From NCBI RefSeq assembly GCF_018687815.1, contig NZ_CP061306.1:1550001-1614000 (forward strand): a DNA stretch of 64,000 bases. The letters run 5' to 3'. This DNA is from Polynucleobacter sp. JS-JIR-II-b4. GTDB taxonomy: Bacteria; Pseudomonadota; Gammaproteobacteria; Burkholderiales; Burkholderiaceae. The first letter of the stretch is position 1. Each line of letters begins with the position of its first letter. Made by a program: the position numbers and the translations under genes. The notes beneath the pieces were generated by a model. The model had not been told where the DNA came from. It saw only the letters and a list, made by a program, of their open reading frames with translations, and did no database searches. Shown here one piece after another: positions 51,667 through 60,204 of the stretch.

Positions 51667-52401
51667 TTAATGAATGGGTGCTGCACATAAGCCTTGAACT
51701 TGGTATTTCTGAATCAGATCGGTCACCAGACCACTACGAATGAATTCTTCTACACATGCACTCAGAAAATCGATTGCCTCTACATTAGATTTATTGGTTG
51801 CGATTGCTTGCTGAATTCCAGTAAATTGACCCTCCAATATTCTTAAGCCTGGAACTGTATTTGCAAACGATACCAAGCCTGTTTTGAGTCCAGCTAATGC
51901 ATCTAACTGCTCACTTATAAAAAGTTCATTACTTGCTTGCAGGCTATCTGCATGCACTAAGGTTGCATGCTTTAGATTGCGCTGTAACCAGTGGTCATAG
52001 GCACTCTTAAAAAATGATGCAATCCTCACCCCCAGTTGGTCTACTTGAGAAATATCTTGGATCTGCGAATTCGCGGGCACTAAGTAAGTTGCCTCGAGCT
52101 CAGCATACGCAGGTGTAAAAGTAACCTTTTGAGCGCGCGCTGGATCGGAGCCCACCAAAACAATGCCGCACTTGCCAGTAGCCGCAGCATCTACCACCTC
52201 ATCTTGAGTCTCAAAACCCTTTAGGTCTAATTGCACATCCAGACGCTTTGCTATTGCGCGACAGATATCCGGCGCAATACCCGTAGGCTCTCCTGAAGAT
52301 GTGCGAACAGTCACTAGCAAGAAATTACCAAGATAGACTGCGGCAGAAAGTACACCGTGAGGGGCAAGCTGCGCCCTCACTTCAGAAGCAATTGAATTCA
52401 A
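51667..52401 (-). CDS. PBP2-type amino-acid-binding-like protein without signal peptide
   Basis: A 244-residue bacterial extracellular solute-binding family 3 fold. LAPHGVLSAAVYLGNFLLVT, EPTGIAPDICRAIAKRLDV and GKCGIVLVGSDPARA with the following PAYAELEATYLVP are the usual lobe-one features. There is no hydrophobic leader: the TTG start at 52401 with AAGGA five bases upstream begins directly at the domain, and only 32 bases separate it from the upstream gene. It is thus probably cytoplasmic, unlike normal transporter partners. It lies between a periplasmic metallo-hydrolase and a Bug gene. Function unknown; related folds include dehydratases. Confidence 0.8.
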   Translation of the reverse strand: MNSIASEVRAQLAPHGVLSAAVYLGNFLLVTVRTSSGEPTGIAPDICRAIAKRLDVQLDLKGFETQDEVVDAAATGKCGIVLVGSDPARAQKVTFTPAYAELEATYLVPANSQIQDISQVDQLGVRIASFFKSAYDHWLQRNLKHATLVHADSLQASNELFISEQLDALAGLKTGLVSFANTVPGLRILEGQFTGIQQAIATNKSNVEAIDFLSACVEEFIRSGLVTDLIQKYQVQGLCAAPIH

Positions 52402-52433
52402 AATAATCCTTAGGATTGAAAATTAGAGACTGC

Positions 52434-53288
52434 TCAGAATTGAACTGTTTCACCTTCAGTCATCGGGATAATTTTGATATTGCTACCCTTCATAGCCTCC
52501 TGAAACTCTGCTAACGTACCTTTAGTCATCGGGTTAGAGTTGTAATGCATTGGGATCACCATCTTTGGCTTCACCCAGGTACGCAATGCATATGCAGCAT
52601 CATCCGGAGCCATTGTGAAATTGCCTCCAATCGGAACCATCACTAGATCAGGCTTGTAGTGCTCGCTAATAAATTTCATATCACTAAATAAGCCGGTATC
52701 GCCCATGTGCCAAATCTTAAAACCGTTCTCAAGCTCAATAATGAAGCCCATTGGCTCGCCGGCGGGATGTGATTCCATCTTGTCTGTAGCCGGATTCTTC
52801 CAAACCAATAAAGAAGAGTGCTCTGCTTGAACTGCGGTTACCTTGATTCCAGGCGCAGGTGTTACGCGACCCGTTTTATTAAAGCGATGACCCAAGTCTG
52901 CTGGCAGAATTCCCAAAGTAGTGAGTGGCGTCACCATATCGGCCGGACCATATAACTTGATGTTATTCATCTTAGCCACAGCTGGGGCATCGCCAAGATG
53001 GTCAACGTGTGCATGCGTCACTAGCAACACATCAATCGGACCAATCGCTGCCAAATCATTCTTGTAAATCGGCGGCGTCTTAGGTCCGCCAGTAATCCAG
53101 GGATCAATCAGAATCATTTTTCCCTGAGGGGATTTAATCCGGAACCCAGCCTGTCCAAGCCATAGCGCCTCAGTCTTACCCTGAGCACCTACAGCTGGAG
53201 AATTCTGTGCATTACTGAGTGAGGCTGTTGAAACTAATATTGCCGAAAGCAATACACCCAAACCGCTTTTAGTTGAAAAGCATTTCAT
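52434..53288 (-). CDS. Exported metallo-beta-lactamase-fold hydrolase (UPF0173-like)
   Basis: A 284-residue protein with a signal peptide ending LSNAQNS. The metal motif is VTHAHVDHLGD (HxHxDH, about residue 92). LWLGQAGFRIKSPQGKMILIDPW, HMGDTGLFSDMKFI and IPMHYNSNPM complete the UPF0173 pattern. Most UPF0173 members are cytoplasmic; this one is exported. ATG at 53288 follows AGGAGATAAATGA. It is first of a three-gene minus-strand set. Confidence 0.9.
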   Translation of the reverse strand: MKCFSTKSGLGVLLSAILVSTASLSNAQNSPAVGAQGKTEALWLGQAGFRIKSPQGKMILIDPWITGGPKTPPIYKNDLAAIGPIDVLLVTHAHVDHLGDAPAVAKMNNIKLYGPADMVTPLTTLGILPADLGHRFNKTGRVTPAPGIKVTAVQAEHSSLLVWKNPATDKMESHPAGEPMGFIIELENGFKIWHMGDTGLFSDMKFISEHYKPDLVMVPIGGNFTMAPDDAAYALRTWVKPKMVIPMHYNSNPMTKGTLAEFQEAMKGSNIKIIPMTEGETVQF

Positions 53289-53379
53289 TCATTTATCTCC
53301 TAATGATTGTAGTAATCAGGAAACTATAGACCAAATTGAATGTTTAGGCTTATGACGCAATGCGTCAATTTTCAAGGCA

Positions 53380-53790
53380 TTATTTCCAAAAAAGGGAAAC
53401 CTTTTGTGGTGAGTCGGATTTAATAGAAAGTGCCCTCTTTTGAACCACCCCTTGATAAGCTGCCTCGATCACATAGTCACCAGACTCAAGATTAATCAGC
53501 ATATAAGGCCCATCTGCTTGGGCATCAAAAATGAGCTGTTTTTTAGAACTCATGATCTTGATACTTGCTCCGAAGATCCAGACTCCCCTGCCATTTTCTA
53601 TTTGAGACATTTCTAATAGCAATGGCCATTGCTTTGCATCAGCCAAAATCGCAACCGTCTCACTCTCACCTACCCCACCAGTGATGTAAGAAATTCCCTG
53701 TGAATGTTGCGCCTCAGGAATTTGTGCCAAGGACAAAGAGCTCAATAAGATGAGTGGAGTGGCAATCAATATTTTAAGAAGTGTTTTCAT
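53380..53790 (-). CDS. Secreted protein of unknown function, 136 residues
   Basis: A small exported protein: signal peptide ending LSLAQIP, then a beta-rich domain with GGVGESETVAILADAKQWPL and GPYMLINLESGDYVIEAAYQ, which looks like a carboxypeptidase-regulatory or Ig-like beta sandwich. No catalytic residues are evident. ATG at 53790 has only a weak ribosome site. It stands alone 92 bases upstream of the hydrolase start. Confidence 0.7.
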   Translation of the reverse strand: MKTLLKILIATPLILLSSLSLAQIPEAQHSQGISYITGGVGESETVAILADAKQWPLLLEMSQIENGRGVWIFGASIKIMSSKKQLIFDAQADGPYMLINLESGDYVIEAAYQGVVQKRALSIKSDSPQKVSLFWK

Positions 53791-53817
53791 ACTTCTATCT
53801 TACGTCTGATTGATGCA

Positions 53818-53845
53818 TAAAAAAAGCCCCGCATACACGGGGCTT
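53818..53845 (-). terminator. Terminator of the quinone oxidoreductase gene
   Basis: AAGCCCCG (53824-53831) and CGGGGCTT (53838-53845) form an 8-bp stem; on the minus strand it is followed by a run of T. It ends the gene at 53862-54848. Confidence 0.88.
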
Positions 53846-53861
53846 ATGTGCGTTAGAACAC

Positions 53862-54848
53862 TTAAGCTTGTGGAGTCATCACAATGGCGCCTGAAACTTT
53901 TCGTCCCTCAGCAGCACGATGCGCATCAGCAGCTTGCTCTAAAGAAAATTTTGCGCCGATTTGTACTTTGACCTGCCCTTTGGCAATTGCATCAAATACT
54001 GCTTTAGCATTTTCTTTTAACAAAGCTGCAGTAGCGTTGTGCGGAAATACAGAAGGTCTAGTTAAAAACAGGCAGCCCTTCTTATTTAAGATCTCTGGCT
54101 GAATTTCAGGAGCTGGGCCTGAAGCAGCGCCAAACAAAGCGACTGTTCCAAAAGGGGCGGCACAATCTAAAGAGCCTAAGAAAGTAGTTTTAGCAACAGA
54201 GTCATAAACCACATTAGCTTTTTTGCCACCAGTGGCTTTAAGTACTTCTTCAACCCAATTTGCTTGAGAGTAATCAACAACAGCATCGCAACCCGCTTCT
54301 TTAGCAGCCGCAAACTTTGCTGGTGAACCCACAGTGCCTACGACAAATGCACCCAATGCTTTTGCCCAACCAGCTAATATTTGACCAACGCCGCCAGCAG
54401 CTGCGTGCACGAGCACTACATCACCCGCTTTTACTTTATAGGTTTTTTGCACAAGATATTGTGCGGTCATTGCTTTAAAGAAAACGGCTGCAGCTACTTC
54501 ATCAGAAATATTGCTTGGCAGAACAACCAATTTGTCGGCCGCTACATTACGCGCGCTTGCATAAGCACCTATCCCAGCATTCATATAAACGACGCGATCA
54601 CCCACTTTTAAATCAGTGACGCCTTCGCCCAAAGACTCAACCACACCAGTAGCCTCATGCCCAAGGCCTGTAGGCATCTCTAATGGATAAACGCCTGAGC
54701 GCTGATATACGTCAATGAAATTAAATCCAATGGCAGTCTGACGGAGCTGCACTTCACCTTTTGCAGGTGGCGGCAATTCTTTATCAATCACTTTGATTAC
54801 GTCTGCACTACCTAGTTCAGTAAGACTAACGACTCGAGCTTTTGTCAC
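53862..54848 (-). CDS. NADPH:quinone oxidoreductase (zeta-crystallin type)
   Basis: A 328-residue zinc-free MDR enzyme. The nucleotide motif is VLVHAAAGGVGQILAGWAKA (about residues 145-164). NFIDVYQRSGVYPLEMPTGL is the conserved N-terminal segment of QOR-type enzymes. It reduces quinones with NADPH. GTG at 54848 has AGGTGACCT just upstream. It is monocistronic, with its own terminator. Confidence 0.93.
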   Translation of the reverse strand: MTKARVVSLTELGSADVIKVIDKELPPPAKGEVQLRQTAIGFNFIDVYQRSGVYPLEMPTGLGHEATGVVESLGEGVTDLKVGDRVVYMNAGIGAYASARNVAADKLVVLPSNISDEVAAAVFFKAMTAQYLVQKTYKVKAGDVVLVHAAAGGVGQILAGWAKALGAFVVGTVGSPAKFAAAKEAGCDAVVDYSQANWVEEVLKATGGKKANVVYDSVAKTTFLGSLDCAAPFGTVALFGAASGPAPEIQPEILNKKGCLFLTRPSVFPHNATAALLKENAKAVFDAIAKGQVKVQIGAKFSLEQAADAHRAAEGRKVSGAIVMTPQA

Positions 54849-54882
54849 AGGTCACCTAATTATTTTTATATAGAGAAAAACA

Positions 54883-55326
54883 TCATACAGTAAGGGCGCC
54901 AGCAGAATCCTCTTCAATTACCGCCCAAGTACTGTCACCCAACTTCTTTACTGCCATCGAATAAGTCCAACCATCTGGAATTCCACAGCTCCATTCTTTT
55001 GGACCATTTTGAATCAATACATTAGTGTTATTTCTAACGTCATAGTACAGATGGTAAATTTTTCCATGAATAGGATTAAAGCCAAATTTAGCGCTATGTA
55101 CCATCTCCGTAGCATCTAGTCTTGCTTGCAGGGCTTTAGCCTGTTTCATCAAGACCTCAGCCTGCTCCATAATGCGATCGTACTCAAGCTTGGCATTTTG
55201 GCGAGCTACATTAACAGCCTTATCTTTTTCCTCAGTCACTTTGATGGGTGCAAACACAGGAGCACCCACTTCCATTGGATATTCAATCCCTGCATGTCGC
55301 GCTGGATCGGTATCTTCGATTCTCAT
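54883..55326 (-). CDS. DUF2452 family protein
   Basis: A 147-residue cytoplasmic protein. A long helix, about residues 35-75 (EYDRIMEQAEVLMKQAKALQ), is followed by FGFNPIHGKIYHLYYDVRN and GPKEWSCGIPDGWTYSMAV, the DUF2452 pattern. The family has no known function. ATG at 55326 has only a weak ribosome site. Confidence 0.8.
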   Translation of the reverse strand: MRIEDTDPARHAGIEYPMEVGAPVFAPIKVTEEKDKAVNVARQNAKLEYDRIMEQAEVLMKQAKALQARLDATEMVHSAKFGFNPIHGKIYHLYYDVRNNTNVLIQNGPKEWSCGIPDGWTYSMAVKKLGDSTWAVIEEDSAGALTV

Positions 55327-55365
55327 GAAATGCCTTGTATGTACTAATTTAATAAATAGATGTGA

Positions 55366-55899
55366 TTACTTAATCAAGCCACATGCAATACGTGGGCCAG
55401 AATTTCCTGCAGGCTGAGATTTGTAGTCATCCGGATCTCTATGCACAACCACTGAGCGACCAACAATTCCAGTTGGGCCTGTATTTACAGAAAATCCATG
55501 TAACTTAGCCGTGTAAGTTGCGTTGCCATTAGCATCGGACTTAATGTTGGGCAAATCTCCTGCATGATTCATGCCGCTGTTAGGCATGCCATGAGATTTT
55601 GTTTCGGGATTGAAGTGACCACCTGCGCTGGTTGCATCCGGAGCAGAGCAATCACCTTTTTCATGAACATGAAAACCTTGTTCTGAGTTTGGCTTTAATC
55701 CAGAAAACTTAGCATTGATGAGAACATCATCTCCTTGCCAGGTAAACATAACCTCACCCTTAGCCTGAGAGCCTGATCTTGAATCTAAATTTGCGCTGGC
55801 TTTTTGCCCAGTACCATGCTCCATTGATTGGCATGCCACTAATGACAAAATTCCCACAGCGGATAAAGCAATCGAAATTTGCTTGAATTTCTTGTTCAT
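55366..55899 (-). CDS. sodC: Cu/Zn superoxide dismutase, lipoprotein form
   Basis: A 177-residue periplasmic SodC. A lipoprotein signal (SLVACQS) anchors it. The metal ligands are in GFHVHEKGDCSAPDATSAGG, the following HFNPETKSHG, MNHAGDLPNI and VVVHRDPDDYKSQPAGNSG; the disulfide cysteines are in GDCSA and RIACGLI. It removes superoxide outside the cytoplasm. ATG at 55899 follows AAGGAGATCT. Confidence 0.95.
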   Translation of the reverse strand: MNKKFKQISIALSAVGILSLVACQSMEHGTGQKASANLDSRSGSQAKGEVMFTWQGDDVLINAKFSGLKPNSEQGFHVHEKGDCSAPDATSAGGHFNPETKSHGMPNSGMNHAGDLPNIKSDANGNATYTAKLHGFSVNTGPTGIVGRSVVVHRDPDDYKSQPAGNSGPRIACGLIK

Positions 55900-55916
55900 T
55901 TAGATCTCCTTGGATG

Positions 55917-55967
55917 AGGCGCCCAAAGGCGACTTCCAAGAAAGTGTGACACAAATCGGGCGCCTTT
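55917..55967. other. Competing inverted repeats in the sodC leader
   Basis: AGGCGCCC (55917-55924) pairs with GGGCGCCT (55958-55965), while the overlapping AAAGGCG (55925-55931) could instead pair with CGCCTTT (55961-55967). The two pairings exclude each other. It lies just upstream of sodC and after the DUF3833 stop, so it may be a terminator-like or leader structure. Confidence 0.4.
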
Positions 55968-55969
55968 GC

Positions 55970-56518
55970 TTAGCGCTTATAGAAGCTCAAAGTCACCTCA
56001 CCCAAATCAATCCCAAACTTGCTCATCTTGGCCTTATTGAGCATTACCTTGGGGGTGACTAAGTACATCCAATCATTAAATTGCACGTTATAAATGGTGC
56101 CATCCACCGGCAATGCAAGGGTGTAGGTCCAGTTCAGAGCATTTCCGGCGAGCTGACCCTGTGCATCCCCCACCACATCATCGGCCCTACCAATATAGTT
56201 ACCAGGAGATTGCTCAGTTAGCGTCCAGATGCGTGTTTGCTTTGTGCCGTCAGAGTATTCAAAACGTTCATCCAAGGTGCCGACTTTTTTACCTTCAACT
56301 ACCGTCCAATTTGCTTTGATCAGCACAGTAAAGCGCTTTTTCACTTCACCGCTACGATCAGTAAAGATGCCATAGGCATCAATCGTTCCAGAAAAGTATT
56401 CACTCAGCTCTAAGGCTGGTTTCTCAGCCGCATATTGAGATACCTGAGGTGAAGAGCATGAGACTAAAAGCGCTCCACAAAATATTGTGAATGCAAGGCG
56501 TGTAAAAAAGGATTTCAT
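55970..56518 (-). CDS. DUF3833 family lipoprotein
   Basis: A 182-residue lipoprotein (ALLVSCSS at the cleavage site). The body is a beta-barrel-like domain with YFSGTIDAYGIFTDRSGEVK, FEYSDGTKQTRIWTLTEQ and FNDWMYLVTPKVMLNKAKMS, all typical of DUF3833. Function unknown. It follows the chalcone-isomerase-like gene by 3 bases and belongs to a three-gene minus-strand set. Confidence 0.88.
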   Translation of the reverse strand: MKSFFTRLAFTIFCGALLVSCSSPQVSQYAAEKPALELSEYFSGTIDAYGIFTDRSGEVKKRFTVLIKANWTVVEGKKVGTLDERFEYSDGTKQTRIWTLTEQSPGNYIGRADDVVGDAQGQLAGNALNWTYTLALPVDGTIYNVQFNDWMYLVTPKVMLNKAKMSKFGIDLGEVTLSFYKR

Positions 56519-56521
56519 AAC

Positions 56522-57070
56522 TTAACAAGCCTCATTAAAAAGTGGTGGTGGACAGGTTTGTCCCAATAGTTCTGTTCTCAGTTTAGGGGCGCTTGTTTTA
56601 GGATCTAACCAAATTCCAAAAAATGCCTTTGAAAACTCTGCCCCAGGTATTTGTGCGATTTGTTTGCCATCATGATAAAAAACGGTTCCTTGCTTAGGGG
56701 AATAGATAGCAGTCAAAGTCTGCCCTGACTCAACATTAGGCAAGAATGACGCCAACTCCTTACCCCAAAGGGCAGCCTGATCATCAGGTACGCCAGTGCG
56801 CTTCATTTCCTCTGCGCTCCGATTGGCGATCGATTTACCGGAGAAGGATTTTTGATAGCGCATATCCAATGCAAACTCGGAGGAAGACAGTGAACCCACC
56901 CTATAAAAGGAAGCATCGTAAATATGCAGACCCCACCAAGTCAGTCGACCGCTTCCTTGCAGTTTTGCAGTACTTAAATATGCAGTCACCTCCGAAGGAT
57001 CGCGAGCAAAGCTGAGCGGCACCAAGAAACTCAGTAGAGTGGCGATGAGGAGAAGATGAATTTTCTTCAT
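56522..57070 (-). CDS. Chalcone-isomerase-like family secreted protein
   Basis: A 182-residue protein with signal peptide ending PLSFARD. LQGSGRLTWWGLHIYDASFY and FSKAFFGIWLDPKTSAPKLR match the bacterial chalcone-isomerase-like domain, which probably has no flavonoid activity and is often a fatty-acid-binding type fold. It lies in an operon with a DCC protein (start overlapping the DCC stop by 4 bases) and a DUF3833 lipoprotein; the same trio occurs together in other bacteria. Confidence 0.88.
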   Translation of the reverse strand: MKKIHLLLIATLLSFLVPLSFARDPSEVTAYLSTAKLQGSGRLTWWGLHIYDASFYRVGSLSSSEFALDMRYQKSFSGKSIANRSAEEMKRTGVPDDQAALWGKELASFLPNVESGQTLTAIYSPKQGTVFYHDGKQIAQIPGAEFSKAFFGIWLDPKTSAPKLRTELLGQTCPPPLFNEAC

Positions 57071-57477
57071 TGCTGTGCTGACCTTGAACGGGCCTTCACA
57101 AAACGTAACGCTGCTGGCCCAAAGAAATTAGATATCGCATGCCGATTCTTGGCAAAAAAGAGATAAGCCAATTTCAAGAATGGCTGAAGTGGCTTTCTTG
57201 AAAAGAACCAGGCCATACGAGGTAAGTTTGCACGACGATAGGCCTCAGGAAAAACTGAGACGCCTTGTATCAATTTGCCACTAGCAAACTGACCATACAT
57301 CGCCGCCAATGCAGCCTCACAAGAGACGCCCACCTTTTGAGGATCATACTGATCTGAGTTAATGTCGACAAAGCCCAATAGATTGTCTTGATTGCGTCCC
57401 GATAAAAAGAGAATCTCCGCCTGGCACAACGGGCAAGCGCCATCGTAAAACAAGGTGAGCTTTTCTAATTGAGTCAT
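57067..57477 (-). CDS. DCC family (DUF393) thiol-disulfide oxidoreductase-like protein
   Basis: A 136-residue protein with the DCC signature LFYDGACPLCQAEILFL (DxxCxxC-type) near the N terminus and FVDINSDQYD following. A hydrophobic stretch near the C terminus (FLKLAYLFFAKN) may be membrane-associated. First gene of the DCC-chalcone isomerase-DUF3833 operon. A thiol role is presumed from the CxxC. Confidence 0.9.
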   Translation of the reverse strand: MTQLEKLTLFYDGACPLCQAEILFLSGRNQDNLLGFVDINSDQYDPQKVGVSCEAALAAMYGQFASGKLIQGVSVFPEAYRRANLPRMAWFFSRKPLQPFLKLAYLFFAKNRHAISNFFGPAALRFVKARSRSAQQ

Positions 57478-57538
57478 TGTTCAGCAAGTTTACGGCTTAT
57501 TCAATAAACTGGCTGACACGGATATTTTTAAGGTTGCT

Positions 57539-57913
57539 ATGCAAAAAGAAGTTGCGTTAAATGTTTTTGGTGAACCCCTCATTCCCTGCTCTTTCGATCC
57601 CCTAACAGGGTTTTTTAGGGATGGCTGCTGCAAAACCAATGAAGAGGATGTGGGCAGTCACTTAGTTTGTGCGATTGTGACCAATGAATTTTTACAATTT
57701 AGCCTGCAAAAAGGAAATGACCTCATCACCCCAAGACCAGAGTATCAATTTCCAGGTTTAGTGGCAGGCGACCAATGGTGCTTATGCATCAATCGCTGGG
57801 TGGAGGCACTCAATGCCCAATGCGCACCATTTATCAAACTTGAAAGCACTCACATCAAAGCCCTAGAGACCGTCCCCTTGAATATCCTGAAAGAATATTC
57901 GAGAGAAATGTAA
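57539..57913 (+). CDS. DUF2237 family protein
   Basis: A 124-residue protein with ALNVFGEPLIPCSFDPLTGF, FRDGCCKTNEEDVGSHLVCA, VTNEFLQFSLQKGNDLITPR and AGDQWCLCINRWVEALNA, the DUF2237 conserved core. Function unknown. It precedes the HDAC-like gene by 4 bases and is probably co-translated. Confidence 0.9.
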   Translation: MQKEVALNVFGEPLIPCSFDPLTGFFRDGCCKTNEEDVGSHLVCAIVTNEFLQFSLQKGNDLITPRPEYQFPGLVAGDQWCLCINRWVEALNAQCAPFIKLESTHIKALETVPLNILKEYSREM

Positions 57914-57917
57914 AAGT

Positions 57918-58817
57918 GTGAAAGCGTTTTATACCGACCATTTTGTATTGCCACTTCCAGAGGGGCATCGCTTTCCGATGGAAAAGTATTCTCGCTTACG
58001 TGATTTGGTGAGTGGAGAAAAAAATATTGAGCTTGTAGAGGCGCCGCCTGCAACAGATAACCAAATTCTGTATGCTCACGACCCAAGCTATCTCATTAAA
58101 GTCATTGAAGGAAAGCTTTCTCCACAAGAACAAAGAGAAATTGGATTTCCATGGAGTGAGCAAATGGTGGAACGTTCACGCCGTTCAGCAGGTGCTACGG
58201 TAGCTGCAGCCAAAACTGCTTTGCGAGAAGGAATTGCCGCCAATCTTGCGGGTGGTACCCATCACGCTTATCGAGATACTGGTAGTGGATTTTGTGTTTT
58301 CAATGATTCGGCTATTGCTGCCCGCACTTTACAAAAAGAGATTAGCTTATCCCTCAAGGTTGCAGTGATTGATTTGGATGTGCATCAAGGAAATGGCACT
58401 GCGTCGATATTACAAAATGACGATTCTATTTTTACTCTTTCTATTCATGGGGAAAATAATTTTCCATTTAAAAAGGAAGAGAGCGATCTTGATTTGGGTC
58501 TAGAGGATGGCTGCGAAGATGCCACCTATTTAGATGCCCTGGGCCAATCACTAGATCAACTGGATTCACGCTTCAAGCCAGACTGCCTCATTTTCTTAGC
58601 TGGTGCAGACCCCCATGAAGGAGACCGCTTAGGAAGGCTGAATGTCAGTACAGCAGGAATGCGCTTGCGGGATGAGACGGTATTTCAGTATGCCTTGGAT
58701 AGACAACTACCCATCGCGTTTTCAATGGCGGGCGGCTACGGAAAGGAAATAACATCCACAGTGGATATTCACTTTCAAACCATTAAGACCGCCCTACAAT
58801 TTCAGAAGCAATATTAA
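57918..58817 (+). CDS. Histone-deacetylase-like (HDAC/acetoin utilisation) hydrolase
   Basis: A 299-residue zinc hydrolase of the arginase-deacetylase fold. The conserved NLAGGTHHAYRDTGSGFCVF (His-His pair) and VIDLDVHQGNGTASI (zinc Asp and His) are present, with a later AGADPHEGDRLG (zinc Asp). Bacterial members deacetylate small amides or lysine side chains. GTG at 57918 is the start, 4 bases after the DUF2237 stop. It converges on the phasin gene with 4 bases between stops. Confidence 0.92.
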   Translation: MKAFYTDHFVLPLPEGHRFPMEKYSRLRDLVSGEKNIELVEAPPATDNQILYAHDPSYLIKVIEGKLSPQEQREIGFPWSEQMVERSRRSAGATVAAAKTALREGIAANLAGGTHHAYRDTGSGFCVFNDSAIAARTLQKEISLSLKVAVIDLDVHQGNGTASILQNDDSIFTLSIHGENNFPFKKEESDLDLGLEDGCEDATYLDALGQSLDQLDSRFKPDCLIFLAGADPHEGDRLGRLNVSTAGMRLRDETVFQYALDRQLPIAFSMAGGYGKEITSTVDIHFQTIKTALQFQKQY

Positions 58818-58821
58818 ATCT

Positions 58822-59373
58822 TTAGCTATTCTTTTTTGAAGCACTTTTTGGGCTAGCGAGATTACTGACATTCTCAACACTCTTCTCAAAATTCGTAAAT
58901 GAGTCTGCCATTGCAGCGCGAATCAATTCAAAATTTTGCAATGCATTATTAAATGAGGTTTTAAATACAGAGACATAAGCCTCGCTACCAAGCGGCGCAT
59001 TATCTGTTGCATCATTTACAAAGTGAATTAAATCTGCCTTAGATTCTTGAATCATAGTTTCAGCAATATCGGCTAGCTCTTGATTGCCACTTTTAAGCAC
59101 CTGAAGTAACTGATTGTGATATTGAGAGATCTCTTTGGCCGCATCCTGCAGCACTTCGGCATGAACATATTCAAATGCAGATCGTGGATCCTGAGTTTTC
59201 ATCAACTCCGATACCCTTATCTGAATTAAGGCGGCCAATTCCTGCGTCGCCTGCTGATTAATCTGTGCGATTGCCTGAGCACTTTCAATCGCCACACGCC
59301 CAGCGGCCTTGGTTGCATCAATCGCTCTTTGTTGTCCTGGGATTGAATTCATATCAAGTGATTTCTTGCTCAT
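58822..59373 (-). CDS. Phasin family protein
   Basis: A 183-residue amphipathic helical protein. GRVAIESAQAIAQINQQATQ, then LAALIQIRVSELMKTQDPRS and FEYVHAEVLQDAAKEISQYH match phasins that coat polyhydroxyalkanoate granules. The C terminus is short and Lys/Ser-rich. ATG at 59373 has AAAGG about 7 bases upstream. No PHA synthase lies in the window. Confidence 0.88.
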   Translation of the reverse strand: MSKKSLDMNSIPGQQRAIDATKAAGRVAIESAQAIAQINQQATQELAALIQIRVSELMKTQDPRSAFEYVHAEVLQDAAKEISQYHNQLLQVLKSGNQELADIAETMIQESKADLIHFVNDATDNAPLGSEAYVSVFKTSFNNALQNFELIRAAMADSFTNFEKSVENVSNLASPKSASKKNS

Positions 59374-59469
59374 ATCAGCCTTTCAGATGGATTGGTTCAT
59401 CTACCAATCTACTCTCGTTCAGGCGGGTTTCTATAGAGAAATACCAGTAGATCAGCCAGGTATAGGCAA

Positions 59470-59501
59470 AAGAAAAGCCCCAGCCATTGCTAGCTGGGGC
59501 T
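59470..59501 (-). terminator. Terminator after the SYLF lipoprotein gene
   Basis: AGCCCCAGC (59476-59484) and GCTGGGGCT (59493-59501) form a 9-bp stem; on the minus strand TTTTCTTTT follows. It ends the SYLF gene, 50 bases upstream of this site. Confidence 0.85.
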
Positions 59502-59551
59502 CTACAACTGCTAAACCATGGATAGGCCCTGAATCTTGCCTTACAGGAACT

Positions 59552-60199
59552 TTACTTCGTACCCGACTTCTTCTTTGGAAGACTGTTCAGAGTTTCAGCA
59601 CTATTGAGCTGCTGATCCACTAAGTAAAGCGTGCCTCCATAGTTGGCTTGTAAATCATATCCAGAGAGACCCACTGTATAGAAGGTAATATCTGGGTTAA
59701 AGGAGCGAATCGTACCACCAGAACCAGCAGAAAAATTAGCGTCCACATCAATACCACCACGACGACCATCAACTGAAGTCAACAAAAACTGATCGATAGC
59801 ACCGGGAGTCTTAAAGATCGCCACCTGGTATTGATCTTGATACCCAGCCCCCAAGCCTTCACCTGTTTTAAGTGCCTGCATAAAAATAGGCTCTTTGCGT
59901 CGCTTATCAAACAGGACGCCTTCACCGCGGGCCACTACCAGCAAAACGATATTGACATTGGTAGTAGTAAAGACTGCATAGCCAGCTGCCTGATTAATTT
60001 CCTTTTGAACTTCTGGCTTTTGCTTAATTAATGCATCAAGACCGATCTTCGACAACTTTAACGTAGCGTCACGCTTTTGAATAATCTCTGCAGTAGTGAG
60101 CGGCTTGCCATCTTGACCAGTAGATTGACAGCCGCACAGGAAAATCAAAGCAAGCAGAGATACGGCGGCAAATCTAGATACATTGGTAAATTTCATCAT
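59552..60199 (-). CDS. SYLF (lipid-binding) domain lipoprotein
   Basis: A 215-residue protein. The N terminus has a lipobox (ALIFLCGCQS) and the body is the SYLF/BPS2 domain: YAVFTTTNVNIVLLVVARGE, GLGAGYQDQYQVAIFKTPGA, GGIDVDANFSAGSGGTIRS and VGLSGYDLQANYGGTLYLVD. SYLF domains bind lipids or phosphoinositides in eukaryotes. ATG at 60199 or 60196 are possible starts; the frame also opens at TTG 60208. It starts 5 bases after the Ntn hydrolase stop. Confidence 0.87.
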   Translation of the reverse strand: MMKFTNVSRFAAVSLLALIFLCGCQSTGQDGKPLTTAEIIQKRDATLKLSKIGLDALIKQKPEVQKEINQAAGYAVFTTTNVNIVLLVVARGEGVLFDKRRKEPIFMQALKTGEGLGAGYQDQYQVAIFKTPGAIDQFLLTSVDGRRGGIDVDANFSAGSGGTIRSFNPDITFYTVGLSGYDLQANYGGTLYLVDQQLNSAETLNSLPKKKSGTK

Positions 60200-60204
60200 A
60201 GCTA

